The notes below the pieces were generated by a model that did not search any database, was not told the origin of the DNA, and saw nothing but the letters and a program-made list of their open reading frames with translations. A stretch of DNA of 64,000 nucleotides, taken from NCBI GenBank assembly GCA_009668945.1, contig SBEH01000005.1, forward strand, positions 1 to 64,000. The letters run 5' to 3'. The stretch is from Actinomycetota bacterium. GTDB lineage: Bacteria; Actinomycetota; Coriobacteriia; Anaerosomatales; Anaerosomataceae. Position numbers and translations under genes: made by a program. The stretch's first letter is position 1. Each line of letters begins with the position of its first letter. Below are positions 6,771 to 16,081 of this stretch, piece by piece.

Positions 6771-7601
6771 GTGAGCCTCCTCCAAGCCATCGTTCTCGGC
6801 GTCACGCAGGGCATCACCGAGTTCCTTCCTATCTCCAGCGACGGCCACCTCATCCTCATCCCCGCGCTGCTGGGCTGGCAGCGGTTCGGCCTCGGGTTCG
6901 ACGTGGTCCTGCATGGCGCCACGCTGCTTGCAACGCTCGCGTACTTCCGTGCCGACGTCTGGCGCCTGCTGCGCGGGCTCTTCTCAGGCGGGGAGGCGCG
7001 CGCGCGCGAACGCAGGCTCGCGTGGGTACTCGTCGCCGCCACCGTGCCGAGCGTGATCGTCGCGCTTGCGCTGGAGCCGCTGGTAGAGAACGTCGAGACG
7101 CTCGCGATGGCCACGCAGGTCACGGTGGTGGCCGGCTTCATGCTCGTGACCGCCGGCGCCCTGTGGGGAGCCGAGCTCCTCGCCCGCACTACGCGCTCCA
7201 CCATCACAGCGGCTGAGGACATCCCCTGGAAGAGCGCGCTGCTCGTGGGGCTCGCCCAGGGATTCGCGGTCGCACCCGGTCTCTCGCGCTCGGGCACGAC
7301 TATCGCCTCCGGCGTCGCCCTCGGACTCCGGCGCGAGGAGGCAGCGCGGTTCTCCTTCCTGCTTTCGCTGCCTATCGTCTTTGCGGCCACCGCGAAGAAG
7401 GTGCTGCTCGATGTGATCGCTGGCGGACAGGCGCTTCCGGCGGCGGGACCGCTGATCGCGGCGCTCGTCACTACCACGGTTGTTGGCTACGCCGCGATCG
7501 CGCTGCTGCTGCCGTACGTCCGCGAGCATTCACTCGCGGCATTCGCCATCTACACGGCGCTCCTCGGTACGGCCATACTGACAGTAGGCGCGCTCACGTA
7601 G
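6771..7601 (+). CDS. uppP: Undecaprenyl-diphosphatase (BacA/UppP type)
   Basis: UppP dephosphorylates undecaprenyl diphosphate to regenerate the lipid carrier of cell-wall synthesis. The 276-residue polytopic membrane protein carries both family signatures: the N-terminal E-F-L-P-I-S-S-x-G-H-L motif (with D where most members have T or S) and the C-terminal G-L-S-R-S-G-T-T motif with the catalytic arginine. GTG 6771 begins on the base after the rnj stop; its ribosome binding site (GGAGGTG) is inside the last rnj codons. An alternating hydrophobic pattern gives about seven to eight membrane segments. Confidence 0.93.
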   Translation: MSLLQAIVLGVTQGITEFLPISSDGHLILIPALLGWQRFGLGFDVVLHGATLLATLAYFRADVWRLLRGLFSGGEARARERRLAWVLVAATVPSVIVALALEPLVENVETLAMATQVTVVAGFMLVTAGALWGAELLARTTRSTITAAEDIPWKSALLVGLAQGFAVAPGLSRSGTTIASGVALGLRREEAARFSFLLSLPIVFAATAKKVLLDVIAGGQALPAAGPLIAALVTTTVVGYAAIALLLPYVREHSLAAFAIYTALLGTAILTVGALT

Positions 7602-7620
7602 GCGTGCGTAAGGAGACTCG

Positions 7621-9879
7621 ATGGCCGCCGGCCGCTCGCAGAAGAAGACCACAGCCACCGGGCGCGGATCGCGCGGCCCTCAGACTACCCGACGCACACC
7701 GGCTCCGCCCGCGCCGCAGCGAGTGCTCGACGACGACAGCCGCCACGAGATCGTCGGGATCGTGCTGGGCGCGCTGTCCATCGCGCTCGGCATCAGCGTG
7801 CTCACGGAAGCCGCAGGTGTGGTGCCCAAGGCGGTCGCGACGATCCTGCGTCTCGGATTCGGCCTCGGCGCGTATGCGATACCGCTCATCGTGCTCGTCT
7901 GGGCGATCACGTTCTTCCTCACCTTCGTCAGGGTCGACGAGGTCAGAGTGGGGGCTGGCCTCGGCCTCGTGCTCGTGGCTGTACTCGCCACACTCTCTAT
8001 CGGCAATGACGTAGCGACTCAATGGGACCAGTCGGTCATCACAGGCACAGGCGGCTACGTCGGCGGTGCGCTGGCGTGGCTGTTGCGCACCCTGCTCGGC
8101 CATCCAATTGCGTATGTCGTGGCGATCGCGCTCGTGCTCGTCGGCCTGGTCATCGCCGGGCTCTCCATCACGAGCGTGGTCGACAGCGCCCGCGGCGCGC
8201 TCGCGCGGCCCCGCGCCGAGGACGGGGACCTGGCCGCGGATGTCCCGCGCCGGAGAGCGGCCAGGACGGTTCCCCTGCAGGAGTTCGAGCAGCCGGCGGG
8301 ATTCGAAGGAGAGTCCGAAACGCCCGGCGCCGGCAAGAAGCCGCGCGCTGTCGATCCCGAGCACGCCAAACCGACGCTGCCCATTCAGACGTCCGTCGCC
8401 CCACGCGCGCTCGAGGGATTCGAACTCCCGCCGCTGTCGATGCTCTCGCGCACCCCTGAGACCGCGGCCGCGCACAAGGCCTCGGAGAAGGAGCTGCGGC
8501 ACACTGCAGGGCTGATCGAGCAGACCTTCGCGACGTTCGACATCATGGCGCGCGTTGTGAACTGGATCCCGGGTCCAACCGTGACGATGTTCGAGGTGGA
8601 GATCGCCAAGGGCGTCAAGGTCAGCCGCGTCACCGCCCTCTCGGACGACCTCGCGCTCGCGCTTTCGGCGCCCACCATCCGCATCCTCGCGCCGATTCCC
8701 GGGAAGGCATACGTGGGCGTGGAAGTGCCCAACGCGGGTCGCACCACCGTGACGCTGGGCGACGTGCTGCATAGCGGTCTCGTGGCCGATCCGCGAGCGC
8801 TCATGCTGGCGATCGGCAAGGACGTCGCCGGTGAGAACATCGCCGCCGACCTCGCCTCTATGCCGCACCTGCTCATTGCGGGCTCCACCGGCACCGGCAA
8901 GAGCGTATGTATCAACGCGCTCATCGTGTCGATCATGATGCGTTCCACGCCCGCCGAGGTCCGGCTCATCCTGATCGACCCCAAGCGGATCGAGCTCAAT
9001 CTGTACAACGGCGTGCCGCACCTCTACGTGCCGGTCGTGACCGAAGCGAAGGAAGCCGCCTCGGCACTGCACTGGGCGGTGGGGGAGATGGAAGCGCGGC
9101 TGAAGCGCCTCCAGAAGGCTGGCGCCCGCAACATCTCGCAGTACAACACGTCCGTGCGCAGCGGCGATCTCGCCGACGGCGAGGAGATGCCGTACCTCGT
9201 CATCATCATCGACGAGCTCGCGGACCTCATGATGGTCGCCGCAAAGGAGGTCGAGGACTCCATCTGCCGCATCGCGCAGCTGGCGCGGGCGGCGGGCATT
9301 CACCTGATCGTCGCCACGCAGCGGCCGTCCACCGACATCATCACGGGTCTCATCAAGACCAACATCACGAACCGCATCGCGTTCGCGGTGTCCTCAGGCA
9401 TCGACAGCCGTGTCATCCTCGACCAGCCCGGCGCCGAGAAGCTCGTCGGCCTCGGCGACATGCTGTTCTCCACTCCAGCGTGGCCCAAGCCCAAGCGGAT
9501 CCAGGGTGCCTACGTCTCCGAAGACGAGATCAATCGCGTCGTGCAGCACGTCCGAGAGCAGGCCGAGCCGGACTATCACGAGGAGATTCTGCACCTCAAG
9601 GTGACCGGCCCCACCGGTACCCTCGAGAGCTCCGACGATGACGACCCGCTGCTGTGGGAGGCTGCGGACATCGTGGTCACGAGCGGAATGGGCTCCACAT
9701 CGCTGCTGCAGCGCCGTCTCAAGGTGGGCTACGCGCGCGCCGGACGGATCATGGACATGCTGGAGATGAAGGGTATCGTCGGCCAGCCCGACGGGAGCCG
9801 TCCTCGGGAGGTGCTCGTCGACATAGAGGAGCTCGAGTCGCTGAAGATCTTCGAGCGCGAGGAGCGCGACGATGCATAG
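7621..9879 (+). CDS. ftsK: DNA translocase FtsK/SpoIIIE
   Basis: FtsK pumps DNA through the closing septum and aids chromosome dimer resolution. The 752-residue protein has four N-terminal membrane segments (about 40-185), a short linker, then the alpha/beta RecA-like motor with Walker A G-S-T-G-T-G-K-S (421-428) and Walker B with D-E-L-A-D, and a C-terminal winged-helix gamma domain (R-L-K-V-G-Y-A-R-A) that reads KOPS-type DNA. The linker is short, as in SpoIIIE. ATG 7621 follows AAGGAG at 7610-7615. It keeps the expected position downstream of dapA-rnj and upstream of rodZ and pgsA. Confidence 0.96.
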   Translation: MAAGRSQKKTTATGRGSRGPQTTRRTPAPPAPQRVLDDDSRHEIVGIVLGALSIALGISVLTEAAGVVPKAVATILRLGFGLGAYAIPLIVLVWAITFFLTFVRVDEVRVGAGLGLVLVAVLATLSIGNDVATQWDQSVITGTGGYVGGALAWLLRTLLGHPIAYVVAIALVLVGLVIAGLSITSVVDSARGALARPRAEDGDLAADVPRRRAARTVPLQEFEQPAGFEGESETPGAGKKPRAVDPEHAKPTLPIQTSVAPRALEGFELPPLSMLSRTPETAAAHKASEKELRHTAGLIEQTFATFDIMARVVNWIPGPTVTMFEVEIAKGVKVSRVTALSDDLALALSAPTIRILAPIPGKAYVGVEVPNAGRTTVTLGDVLHSGLVADPRALMLAIGKDVAGENIAADLASMPHLLIAGSTGTGKSVCINALIVSIMMRSTPAEVRLILIDPKRIELNLYNGVPHLYVPVVTEAKEAASALHWAVGEMEARLKRLQKAGARNISQYNTSVRSGDLADGEEMPYLVIIIDELADLMMVAAKEVEDSICRIAQLARAAGIHLIVATQRPSTDIITGLIKTNITNRIAFAVSSGIDSRVILDQPGAEKLVGLGDMLFSTPAWPKPKRIQGAYVSEDEINRVVQHVREQAEPDYHEEILHLKVTGPTGTLESSDDDDPLLWEAADIVVTSGMGSTSLLQRRLKVGYARAGRIMDMLEMKGIVGQPDGSRPREVLVDIEELESLKIFEREERDDA

Positions 9880-9912
9880 CGCGCGCGATATTTCCGAAGC
9901 TGGAGGCCACAA

Positions 9913-10650
9913 ATGCCGGTAGGCGCCACTCTCACAGCCCTCCGCCGCGAGCGTGGGAAGACGGTTGCGGATGTGGTGTCGGCCACCAAGATCATGGAGC
10001 GCATGATCTTGGCGCTCGAGAACGAGCGCTGGGACGATCTGCCCGCGCAAGTCTACGTGCGAGGCTACATCCAGAACTACGCGGACTTCCTCGGCGTCGA
10101 TTACGCACCGCTTCTCGCCGAATACGGCCGCGACATCGGTCCCCGCCGCGAGCACGTACCCCTGCGACGCATCCCTGAGGAGACGGTCGTGCCCCATCGG
10201 CTCGACGTCCACGACATCCCGAAGCAAGCGTGGGTGATCGCCGCCGTCGCAATCGTGGCGATCGCTCTGGTGGCCTGGGGCATCGCGGCTCTTCTCGGAC
10301 GCCGCGACACCCCGCCGCCTATCGCTCCGGAGACGACCTCAACGCCGGATGCCACGACGGGGGAGACCGGTGGCGGCTCAATCGTCGCGGCGCCCGAAGG
10401 AGGCTTCGTCCTGACGGTCGAGGTGGTGCAGGGGCAGTCCTCGTGGCTGCAGATTCGCATCGACGACCTCATCGCATACGAGGGCACGCTGCCCGGCGGC
10501 GAGGCGAAGTCGTGGTCGGTGGCCGACGCGGCTGTCGTCCGGATCGGCAAGCCATCGGCAGTGACCGTGTCCCGCGACGGAATGCCGGTCGAGATCCCGC
10601 CAGCCACCGACGGCATCGCGCAGGTGTCGCTTACCGCAGGAACCCAGTAG
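9913..10650 (+). CDS. rodZ: RodZ-like HTH membrane protein
   Basis: The 245-residue protein has an N-terminal Cro-type helix-turn-helix (residues about 3-65, L-T-A-L-R-R-E-R-G start), a basic stretch, one transmembrane helix (about 112-130), a proline/threonine-rich linker and a C-terminal beta-rich DUF4115 domain outside the membrane. This is the RodZ/YmfM layout; in rods RodZ links MreB to the wall machinery. ATG 9913 has GGAGG at 9902-9906. Its place between ftsK and pgsA is the same as ymfM in Bacillus. Whether it controls shape or transcription here cannot be read from sequence. Confidence 0.85.
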   Translation: MPVGATLTALRRERGKTVADVVSATKIMERMILALENERWDDLPAQVYVRGYIQNYADFLGVDYAPLLAEYGRDIGPRREHVPLRRIPEETVVPHRLDVHDIPKQAWVIAAVAIVAIALVAWGIAALLGRRDTPPPIAPETTSTPDATTGETGGGSIVAAPEGGFVLTVEVVQGQSSWLQIRIDDLIAYEGTLPGGEAKSWSVADAAVVRIGKPSAVTVSRDGMPVEIPPATDGIAQVSLTAGTQ

Positions 10651-10677
10651 CCCGCCCCGCGGGCTTGAGGAGGACGT

Positions 10678-11175
10678 ATGGCCAAGGACCAGAGCTTCGA
10701 TGTCGTCTCGCAGGTCGACATGCAGGAAGTCGACAATGCCGTCCAGCAGTCGGTCAAGGAGATCGCGCAGCGCTACGACCTCAAGGACAGCGGCTCGACG
10801 ATCTCATTCGACCGGCATGCCGCCACGATCACGCTGGCCGCACCGAGCGACTTCGTGCTCGGGCAGGTCAAAGACGTGCTCGCCTCCAAGCTCGTTCGCC
10901 GCTCGATCGACCTCAAGGCGGTCTCGTGGGGCAAGATCGAGGCCGCCTCGGGCGGCTCGTCGCGCAGCGTCGGTACCGTCGTCAACGGCATCGAGACCGA
11001 CATCGCACGGCAGATCAACAAGGACATCCGTGACGAGAAGTTCAAGACGAAGGTGCAGATCGAAGGCGACAAGGTCCGTGTGTTCAGCCCGAGCCGCGAT
11101 GAGCTTCAGGCCGTCATCGGCTTCTTGAAGGAGCACGACTACGGGATTCCGTTGCAGTTCGTGAACTACCGGTAG
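10678..11175 (+). CDS. yajQ: YajQ-family nucleotide-binding protein
   Basis: The 165-residue protein matches the YajQ/UPF0234 family throughout: the S-F-D-V-V-S-Q-V-D start, the Q-R-Y-D-L-K-D-S-G segment and the I-N-K-D-I-R-D motif in the second ferredoxin-like fold. Family members bind nucleotides, and some bind cyclic di-GMP. A Bacillus homologue is involved in phage lysogeny and a Xanthomonas one in virulence. The start ATG 10678 has GAGGAGG at 10668-10674. rimO begins 5 bases after the stop. A link with the c-di-GMP proteins elsewhere in this window is only speculation. Confidence 0.92.
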   Translation: MAKDQSFDVVSQVDMQEVDNAVQQSVKEIAQRYDLKDSGSTISFDRHAATITLAAPSDFVLGQVKDVLASKLVRRSIDLKAVSWGKIEAASGGSSRSVGTVVNGIETDIARQINKDIRDEKFKTKVQIEGDKVRVFSPSRDELQAVIGFLKEHDYGIPLQFVNYR

Positions 11176-11180
11176 GCAGA

Positions 11181-12476
11181 GTGCCCGACGCGCCGGCGAT
11201 AGCGTTCGTCACTCTCGGCTGTCCGAAGAACGAGGTCGACTCGGACCGCATGGCGGCCGCGGCGCTCGCCGCCGGCTTCCGCATCGTTCCGTCGACCGAA
11301 GACGCCGACGTCGCCGTGCTGAACACGTGCGCGTTCATCCAGGCAGCCACCGAGGAGTCCATCGCCGAGGCCTTGGCCCTCGTCGGCGCGTGGCGAGAGG
11401 CGCGCCCCGGACGCAAGGTGGTCGTCGCAGGCTGCATGGTCTCGCGCTACGGGGACGACCTGCGCGAGGCTATGCCAGAGCCCGACGCATTCGTTGCGGT
11501 AGCCGACGAGGGTCGTATCGCTGAAGTCCTCGCGGGACTGCTCGACCGCCAGGCGATTCCTACGCCCGCTGCTGCTGTCCGCACGACTCCAGGCCCCACG
11601 GCGTACCTCAAGGTGAGCGAAGGCTGCGACCGGGGCTGCACGTACTGCGCGATCCCATCCATCCGCGGGCGGTTCGTCTCCACGCCGCTTGCCGACCTGC
11701 TCGTTGAGGCCTCGTTCCTCGTCGGTGGCGGCGCGAAGGAGCTCGTGCTTGTCGGCCAGGACATCGCGAGCTACGGCCACGATCTGACCGAGCCGTGCAG
11801 TCTCGCGGAGCTAGTGACCGCGCTCGACGCGCTCGAGAGCGACTTCCGCATCCGACTCATGTACCTGCAGCCCGACGGCGTGACCGACGAGCTGCTCGAG
11901 GCGATAGGACGCAGCGCGCGTGTGTGCCACTACCTCGACATCCCGCTGCAGCACGCCTCCGCGGAGGTCCTCGACGCAATGGGCCGCTCCGGAGACTCCG
12001 TGCAGCACCGCAGGCTCGTCGCGCGCATCCGGAAGGCGCTTCCGGGCATCGCGCTCCGCACGACCGTGATTGCCGGATTCCCGGGCGAGACCGAAGAGCA
12101 CGCCGCGGAGCTCGAAGCGTTCCTCGCAGAGGTCGGCTTCGATTTCGTCGGCGTCTTCCCCTTCAGCCCCGAGGAGGGGACCCCCGCCGCCTCGATGCCC
12201 GGTCAGGTGCCGGAGGACGTGCGCCTCGCGCGAGCGCAGCGCCTGCGCGACACCGCTGACGATGCGGGCTTCGCGCGCGCCGCAGCGCTCGTCGACACCG
12301 TCCAGAGCGTGCTGGTCGACGGCTACGAGGACGGCGAGCTAATCGGCAGGACTGCGACCCAGGCGCCAGAGGTCGACGGGATCACGGCGATACAAGGCGA
12401 TCTAGCTGTCGGGACACTCGCCGATGTGCGTATCATCGCTGCAGCAGGCTACGACCTTGTGGGTGTACCCGTATGA
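11181..12476 (+). CDS. rimO: Ribosomal protein S12 methylthiotransferase
   Basis: RimO adds a methylthio group to a conserved aspartate of ribosomal protein S12, using two [4Fe-4S] clusters. The 431-residue protein has the N-terminal UPF0004 domain (L-G-C-P-K-N-E-V-D-S and the N-T-C-A-F motif), the radical-SAM cluster motif C149-x3-C153-x2-C156 and a C-terminal TRAM domain. The L-G-C-P-K-N signature separates RimO from MiaB, which is encoded at 20980. GTG 11181 is used; no strong Shine-Dalgarno is seen, so coupling to yajQ is likely. It overlaps pgsA by four bases. Confidence 0.95.
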   Translation: MPDAPAIAFVTLGCPKNEVDSDRMAAAALAAGFRIVPSTEDADVAVLNTCAFIQAATEESIAEALALVGAWREARPGRKVVVAGCMVSRYGDDLREAMPEPDAFVAVADEGRIAEVLAGLLDRQAIPTPAAAVRTTPGPTAYLKVSEGCDRGCTYCAIPSIRGRFVSTPLADLLVEASFLVGGGAKELVLVGQDIASYGHDLTEPCSLAELVTALDALESDFRIRLMYLQPDGVTDELLEAIGRSARVCHYLDIPLQHASAEVLDAMGRSGDSVQHRRLVARIRKALPGIALRTTVIAGFPGETEEHAAELEAFLAEVGFDFVGVFPFSPEEGTPAASMPGQVPEDVRLARAQRLRDTADDAGFARAAALVDTVQSVLVDGYEDGELIGRTATQAPEVDGITAIQGDLAVGTLADVRIIAAAGYDLVGVPV

Positions 12477-13111
12477 TCCGCAACCTCAATCTGGCCAACA
12501 GGATCACGCTCGCGCGTGTCGTGCTCATCCCCGTGTTCCTGGTAGTGCTGCTCGGCGAGTTCCCGCAGAGCGTCGCGATTCCCGAATGGTGGCGCATCGC
12601 CCAGCCTTGGATCGCAGCGCTCATCTTCATCGCGCTGGCCGCAAGTGACGCGGTCGACGGCTACGTCGCCCGCAGCCGGAACCAGGTGACGACATTCGGT
12701 AAGTTCATCGACCCGCTCGCCGACAAGCTCCTCGTGATGGCCGCACTCGTCGCACTCGTGGACCTGGAGCGGCTCCCGTCCTGGATAGCGCTCGTGATCA
12801 TCGCGCGCGAGCTCGTCGTGAGCGGGCTTCGCATGGTCGCCATCGCCGAAGGACGCGTCATCGCGGCATCGAGCTTCGGCAAGGTCAAGACGGTCCTGCA
12901 GATCACGGCGATCGTCGGCCTCCTGCTGAAGGAGAGCAAACTCCTCGCGGGCGTGCTGGGCGAAACGGGTATGGCCTACTACGACGGTCTCGCGTGGGTC
13001 GTCATGGCAGCCGCGCTCGTCATGACGATCGCCTCCATGGTGGACTACTTCTACCACGCACGCGACATCCTCACGGGACCGTGGGACGCAGGACAAACCC
13101 GGGAGAGCTAG
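12473..13111 (+). CDS. pgsA: CDP-diacylglycerol-glycerol-3-phosphate 3-phosphatidyltransferase
   Basis: PgsA makes phosphatidylglycerol phosphate, the precursor of phosphatidylglycerol and cardiolipin. The 212-residue membrane protein carries the CDP-alcohol phosphatidyltransferase motif D-G-x2-A-R-x8-G-x3-D-x3-D within its second membrane region (D-A-V-D-G-Y-V-A-R ... G-K-F-I-D-P-L-A-D-K). The ATG lies inside the last codons of rimO (ATGA-type overlap). Its place before cinA and recA matches other Gram-positive bacteria. A second family member is encoded at 62375-63043. Confidence 0.93.
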   Translation: MIRNLNLANRITLARVVLIPVFLVVLLGEFPQSVAIPEWWRIAQPWIAALIFIALAASDAVDGYVARSRNQVTTFGKFIDPLADKLLVMAALVALVDLERLPSWIALVIIARELVVSGLRMVAIAEGRVIAASSFGKVKTVLQITAIVGLLLKESKLLAGVLGETGMAYYDGLAWVVMAAALVMTIASMVDYFYHARDILTGPWDAGQTRES

Positions 13112-13113
13112 GC

Positions 13114-14352
13114 GTGCCGAATCCGCCCGCAGCCGCTATCGTGACCGTCGGGACCGAGCTCACCACCGGCCTTCGGCAAGACACGAACACGACGGACATC
13201 GCGCGGGTCCTCACCGAAGCAGGCTATCGCGTGCGCGAGACCGCTTCCGTACCCGATGACGCGCCGCTGGTGGAGAAGGCGATCCGAGCTCTTGTGACGT
13301 CCTGTGAGCTCGTTGTGGTCACAGGCGGACTCGGACCCACTCATGACGACATCACCCGCGAGGCGGCCGCTCGTGCGCTTGGAAGGCCACTTCTGCGCGA
13401 CGGTTCACTCGCCGAAGGACTTCAGGCGCTCGCTGCGCGTCACACCCGTCCGGAGTCGCGTGATCGCATGCTGCGGCAGGCGGACGTCATCCAGGGTGCC
13501 ACCGTCCTCACGGCCGTCACGGGAAGCGCGCCCGGGCAGGTAGTCGAAACCGATGCAGGCACGACCTTGGTGCTGCTCCCGGGTCCGCCGGGGGAGATGC
13601 GCCCGCTACTGTCCGCCTTTCTCGAGGGCCGCGGCGAGACGCTTCGGCCCGTCCGGCTCAAGTGCGCGGGGCTGACCGAATCCGACACACAGCACATCGT
13701 CCAGGATGCGCTCGGCGACCTTCCCGTCGACCTCACGCTCCTCGCGGCGCCCGGTGATGTGGAGGTCGTCCTCTTCGCACGAGACGCCGACACGGGGACG
13801 CTTGACGCTGCAGCCACGGCTGTGCGCGAGGCGCTCGGCACAGCGTGCTACTCGTCGGACGGCTCGACGCTGGCCGAGACCGTCGTGCGGCTTGCGCGCG
13901 AGGCAGGGGAGGTCCTCGTATGCGCCGAGTCGTGCACCGGCGGCATGGTCTCTGCGGCGATCACAGACGTGCCGGGTGCTTCGGATGTCTTTGCAGGCGG
14001 CGTAGTCGCGTACGCGAACGAGGTCAAGATCAGCACGCTCGGGGTGCCGGCCGGCCTGCTTGCGCAGTACGGCGCCGTGAGCGAGGAGTGCGCACGTGCG
14101 ATGACCGAGGGTGCTCTTGCACTTCCGGGGGCCACGATCGCCGTAGCGGTCACCGGTGTGGCGGGTCCGGACGGCGGAACCGCCGAGAAGCCGGTGGGGC
14201 TCGTTTGGCTCGCTGTGGCTCGCAAGGACGGTCGCGTTCAGGCGCGCGAGCGGCGCCTCGGCGGCGACCGGGAGGTCGTGAGGCGCAGGGCGGTCACCAC
14301 TGCTCTCGACATGCTACGGCTCGAGATCATGCAGGGGGCCGGCGATGCCTAG
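13114..14352 (+). CDS. cinA: CinA: competence/damage-inducible protein, NMN deamidase
   Basis: CinA has an N-terminal MoCF-like domain that hydrolyses ADP-ribose and a C-terminal domain that deamidates NMN in pyridine-nucleotide recycling. The 412-residue protein has both: the molybdopterin-binding-like part (T-G-G-L-G-P-T-H-D-D) and the C-terminal C-A-E-S-C-T-G-G motif. I use GTG 13114, two bases after the pgsA stop, with GGGAGA at 13101-13106; a longer frame would run back into pgsA. It overlaps thpR by eight bases. The pgsA-cinA-recA order is widespread. Confidence 0.95.
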   Translation: MPNPPAAAIVTVGTELTTGLRQDTNTTDIARVLTEAGYRVRETASVPDDAPLVEKAIRALVTSCELVVVTGGLGPTHDDITREAAARALGRPLLRDGSLAEGLQALAARHTRPESRDRMLRQADVIQGATVLTAVTGSAPGQVVETDAGTTLVLLPGPPGEMRPLLSAFLEGRGETLRPVRLKCAGLTESDTQHIVQDALGDLPVDLTLLAAPGDVEVVLFARDADTGTLDAAATAVREALGTACYSSDGSTLAETVVRLAREAGEVLVCAESCTGGMVSAAITDVPGASDVFAGGVVAYANEVKISTLGVPAGLLAQYGAVSEECARAMTEGALALPGATIAVAVTGVAGPDGGTAEKPVGLVWLAVARKDGRVQARERRLGGDREVVRRRAVTTALDMLRLEIMQGAGDA

Positions 14353-14929
14353 GGCCTTCCTCGCCATCTCACTGCCACTTGCGATCCGGTCGACGTTCGT
14401 CGCGTGCCGCGAGGCGTTCACATGCGAGGACCCGCAGTGGCGTGAAGAGAAGTGGGTCACCGAGCAGAACCTCCACGTCACCCTCCGGTTCCTCGGCACG
14501 ATCTCGGAGCCTGCCGTGCCGCACGTGATCGACGCCGTCCGTACGGAGCTGTCATCGATGGTGCCGTATCGGCTCCGGCTGGACGTAGCGCGCGCCGTCC
14601 CGCGTCCGCGTTCCGCGTCGCTGGTGTGGGTCGCCTGCAGCGTCGGAGGGGAGGAGACGGCCGATCTTGCAGAACGCATCGCGCGAGCGGTGCGTTTCCT
14701 CGACTACGAGCCCGACGGACGCGCCTTCAAGACCCACGTGACTCTCTGCCGGGCTCGCCACCCCCGGCGCGTGATTCCCGCTGCCCTCGACGAGATCGAG
14801 CACCTGCTTCGGCGCTCGGAGGACCGCGCCGTGGAGATGTCAGTGCGCGAGGCTACGCTGTACGCGTCGACACTCACGCCGCGCGGTCCGCTCTACGAGG
14901 AGCTCGCGATCATCCCGTTCGGCGGATGA
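14345..14929 (+). CDS. thpR: RNA 2',3'-cyclic phosphodiesterase
   Basis: This 194-residue protein is a 2H phosphoesterase with both H-x-T-L motifs (L-H-V-T-L-R-F-L-G near residue 43 and T-H-V-T-L-C-R-A-R near 127). The ThpR/LigT family opens 2',3'-cyclic phosphates on RNA. The start ATG 14345 lies inside the end of cinA. The stop (14927-14929) touches the -35 element of the recA promoter, so thpR closes the upstream operon. Confidence 0.92.
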   Translation: MPRAFLAISLPLAIRSTFVACREAFTCEDPQWREEKWVTEQNLHVTLRFLGTISEPAVPHVIDAVRTELSSMVPYRLRLDVARAVPRPRSASLVWVACSVGGEETADLAERIARAVRFLDYEPDGRAFKTHVTLCRARHPRRVIPAALDEIEHLLRRSEDRAVEMSVREATLYASTLTPRGPLYEELAIIPFGG

Positions 14930-14958
14930 TTGACATCGAACGTATGTTCGTGTAGTTT
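14930..14958 (+). promoter_or_regulatory. recA promoter with embedded LexA (SOS) box
   Basis: TTGACA (14930-14935) and TAGTTT (14953-14958) are spaced by exactly 17 bases. The spacer contains CGAACGTATGTTCG (14937-14950), a perfect palindrome-type Gram-positive LexA box of the CGAAC-N4-GTTCG form. LexA bound here would cover the RNA polymerase site. The same 14-mer occurs upstream of the LysM gene at 28865-28878. Confidence 0.93.
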
Positions 14959-15009
14959 CGAAGTGGCCCCAGGGGGTCGCACGCACAGGATAAGGAGCTG
15001 TGGCTGACC

Positions 15010-16074
15010 ATGGAACGCGAGAAGGAGAAGGTCCTCGATCTCACGCGCGAGCAGATCGAGCGCAAGTTCGGCAAGGGTTCGCTCATGCGCCTGGGTGAGC
15101 ATGCGGCGCTGCAGGTCATCGACTCGATTCCCACGGGCTCGCTGGCCCTCGATGCCGCACTCGGTATAGGCGGCGTGCCGCGCGGCAGGATCGTCGAGAT
15201 CTTCGGGCCGGAGTCCTCCGGCAAGACGACCCTGGCCCTACAGATCGTGGCCGAAGCGCAACGGTGCGGTGGGGTAGCGGCATTCGTGGATGCCGAGCAC
15301 GCCCTCGATCCGGCGTACGCAGCGCGTCTTGGTGTCGACATCGACGACATCCTCATCTCGCAGCCCGACACCGGCGAGCAAGCCCTCGAGATCACCGACA
15401 TGCTCGTGCGGTCGGGCGCTATCGACGTGATCGTGGTCGACTCGGTCGCCGCACTCGTGCCCCGCGCCGAGCTCGAGGGAGAGATGGGCGACGTCACTGT
15501 CGGGTTGCAGGCGCGTCTCATGAGCCAGGCGATGCGCAAACTCGCCGGTTCGCTCAACAAGTCCAGGACCACCTGCATCTTCATCAACCAGCTTCGCGAG
15601 AAGGTCGGCGTGATGTTCGGCAATCCCGAGACGACCTCCGGCGGTCGGGCATTGAAGTTCTACGCCTCGGTGCGCATCGATATCCGCCGTATCGACTCCA
15701 TCAAACTGGGCGCCGACATGGTCGGCAACCGCGTCCGGGCGAAAGTCGTGAAGAACAAGGTCGCCCCGCCGTTCCGTCAGGCGGAGTTCGACATCATGTA
15801 CGGGCAGGGGATCTCGAAGGAGGGCTCGCTGCTCGACCTCGGCGTCGAGGAGGGTATCGTTCAGAAGTCGGGCGCCTGGTACACCTACGGCGAGGAGCGC
15901 CTCGGGCAAGGGCGTGAGGCAGCGAAGGACTTCCTGCGCGATCACTCCGAGCTCCGGGACACCATCGAGGCGCAGATCCGCGAGCATCTCGGGCTTCCGC
16001 TCGGCGGGCAGTCTCCGTCGGTCGCGGAGCCTGAAGTCGAGCCTGAGACCGTGAAGTCGGCCGCCAAGGGATAG
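15010..16074 (+). CDS. recA: Recombinase RecA
   Basis: RecA forms filaments on single-stranded DNA, drives homologous recombination and stimulates LexA self-cleavage. The 354-residue protein has Walker A G66-P-E-S-S-G-K-T73, the Walker B region ending in V-V-D-S-V-A-A-L, the L2 loop ([11 protein letters not shown]) and a short C-terminal tail. ATG 15010 follows AAGGAG at 14992-14997, a rather long 12-base spacing. It is transcribed from its own SOS promoter and followed seven bases later by recX, its modulator. Confidence 0.99.
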   Translation: MEREKEKVLDLTREQIERKFGKGSLMRLGEHAALQVIDSIPTGSLALDAALGIGGVPRGRIVEIFGPESSGKTTLALQIVAEAQRCGGVAAFVDAEHALDPAYAARLGVDIDDILISQPDTGEQALEITDMLVRSGAIDVIVVDSVAALVPRAELEGEMGDVTVGLQARLMSQAMRKLAGSLNKSRTTCIFINQLREKVGVMFGNPETTSGGRALKFYASVRIDIRRIDSIKLGADMVGNRVRAKVVKNKVAPPFRQAEFDIMYGQGISKEGSLLDLGVEEGIVQKSGAWYTYGEERLGQGREAAKDFLRDHSELRDTIEAQIREHLGLPLGGQSPSVAEPEVEPETVKSAAKG

Positions 16075-16081
16075 GCCGGGC

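Noticed and set aside
5013-6914. Very long open frame on the minus strand opposite rnj
   Set aside because: It mirrors the codon structure of rnj in GC-rich DNA, has a histidine/arginine/glycine-rich unnatural composition and no ribosome binding site.
7594-9303. Long minus-strand open frame opposite ftsK
   Set aside because: It is an antisense shadow of ftsK with unusual composition and no recognisable domain.
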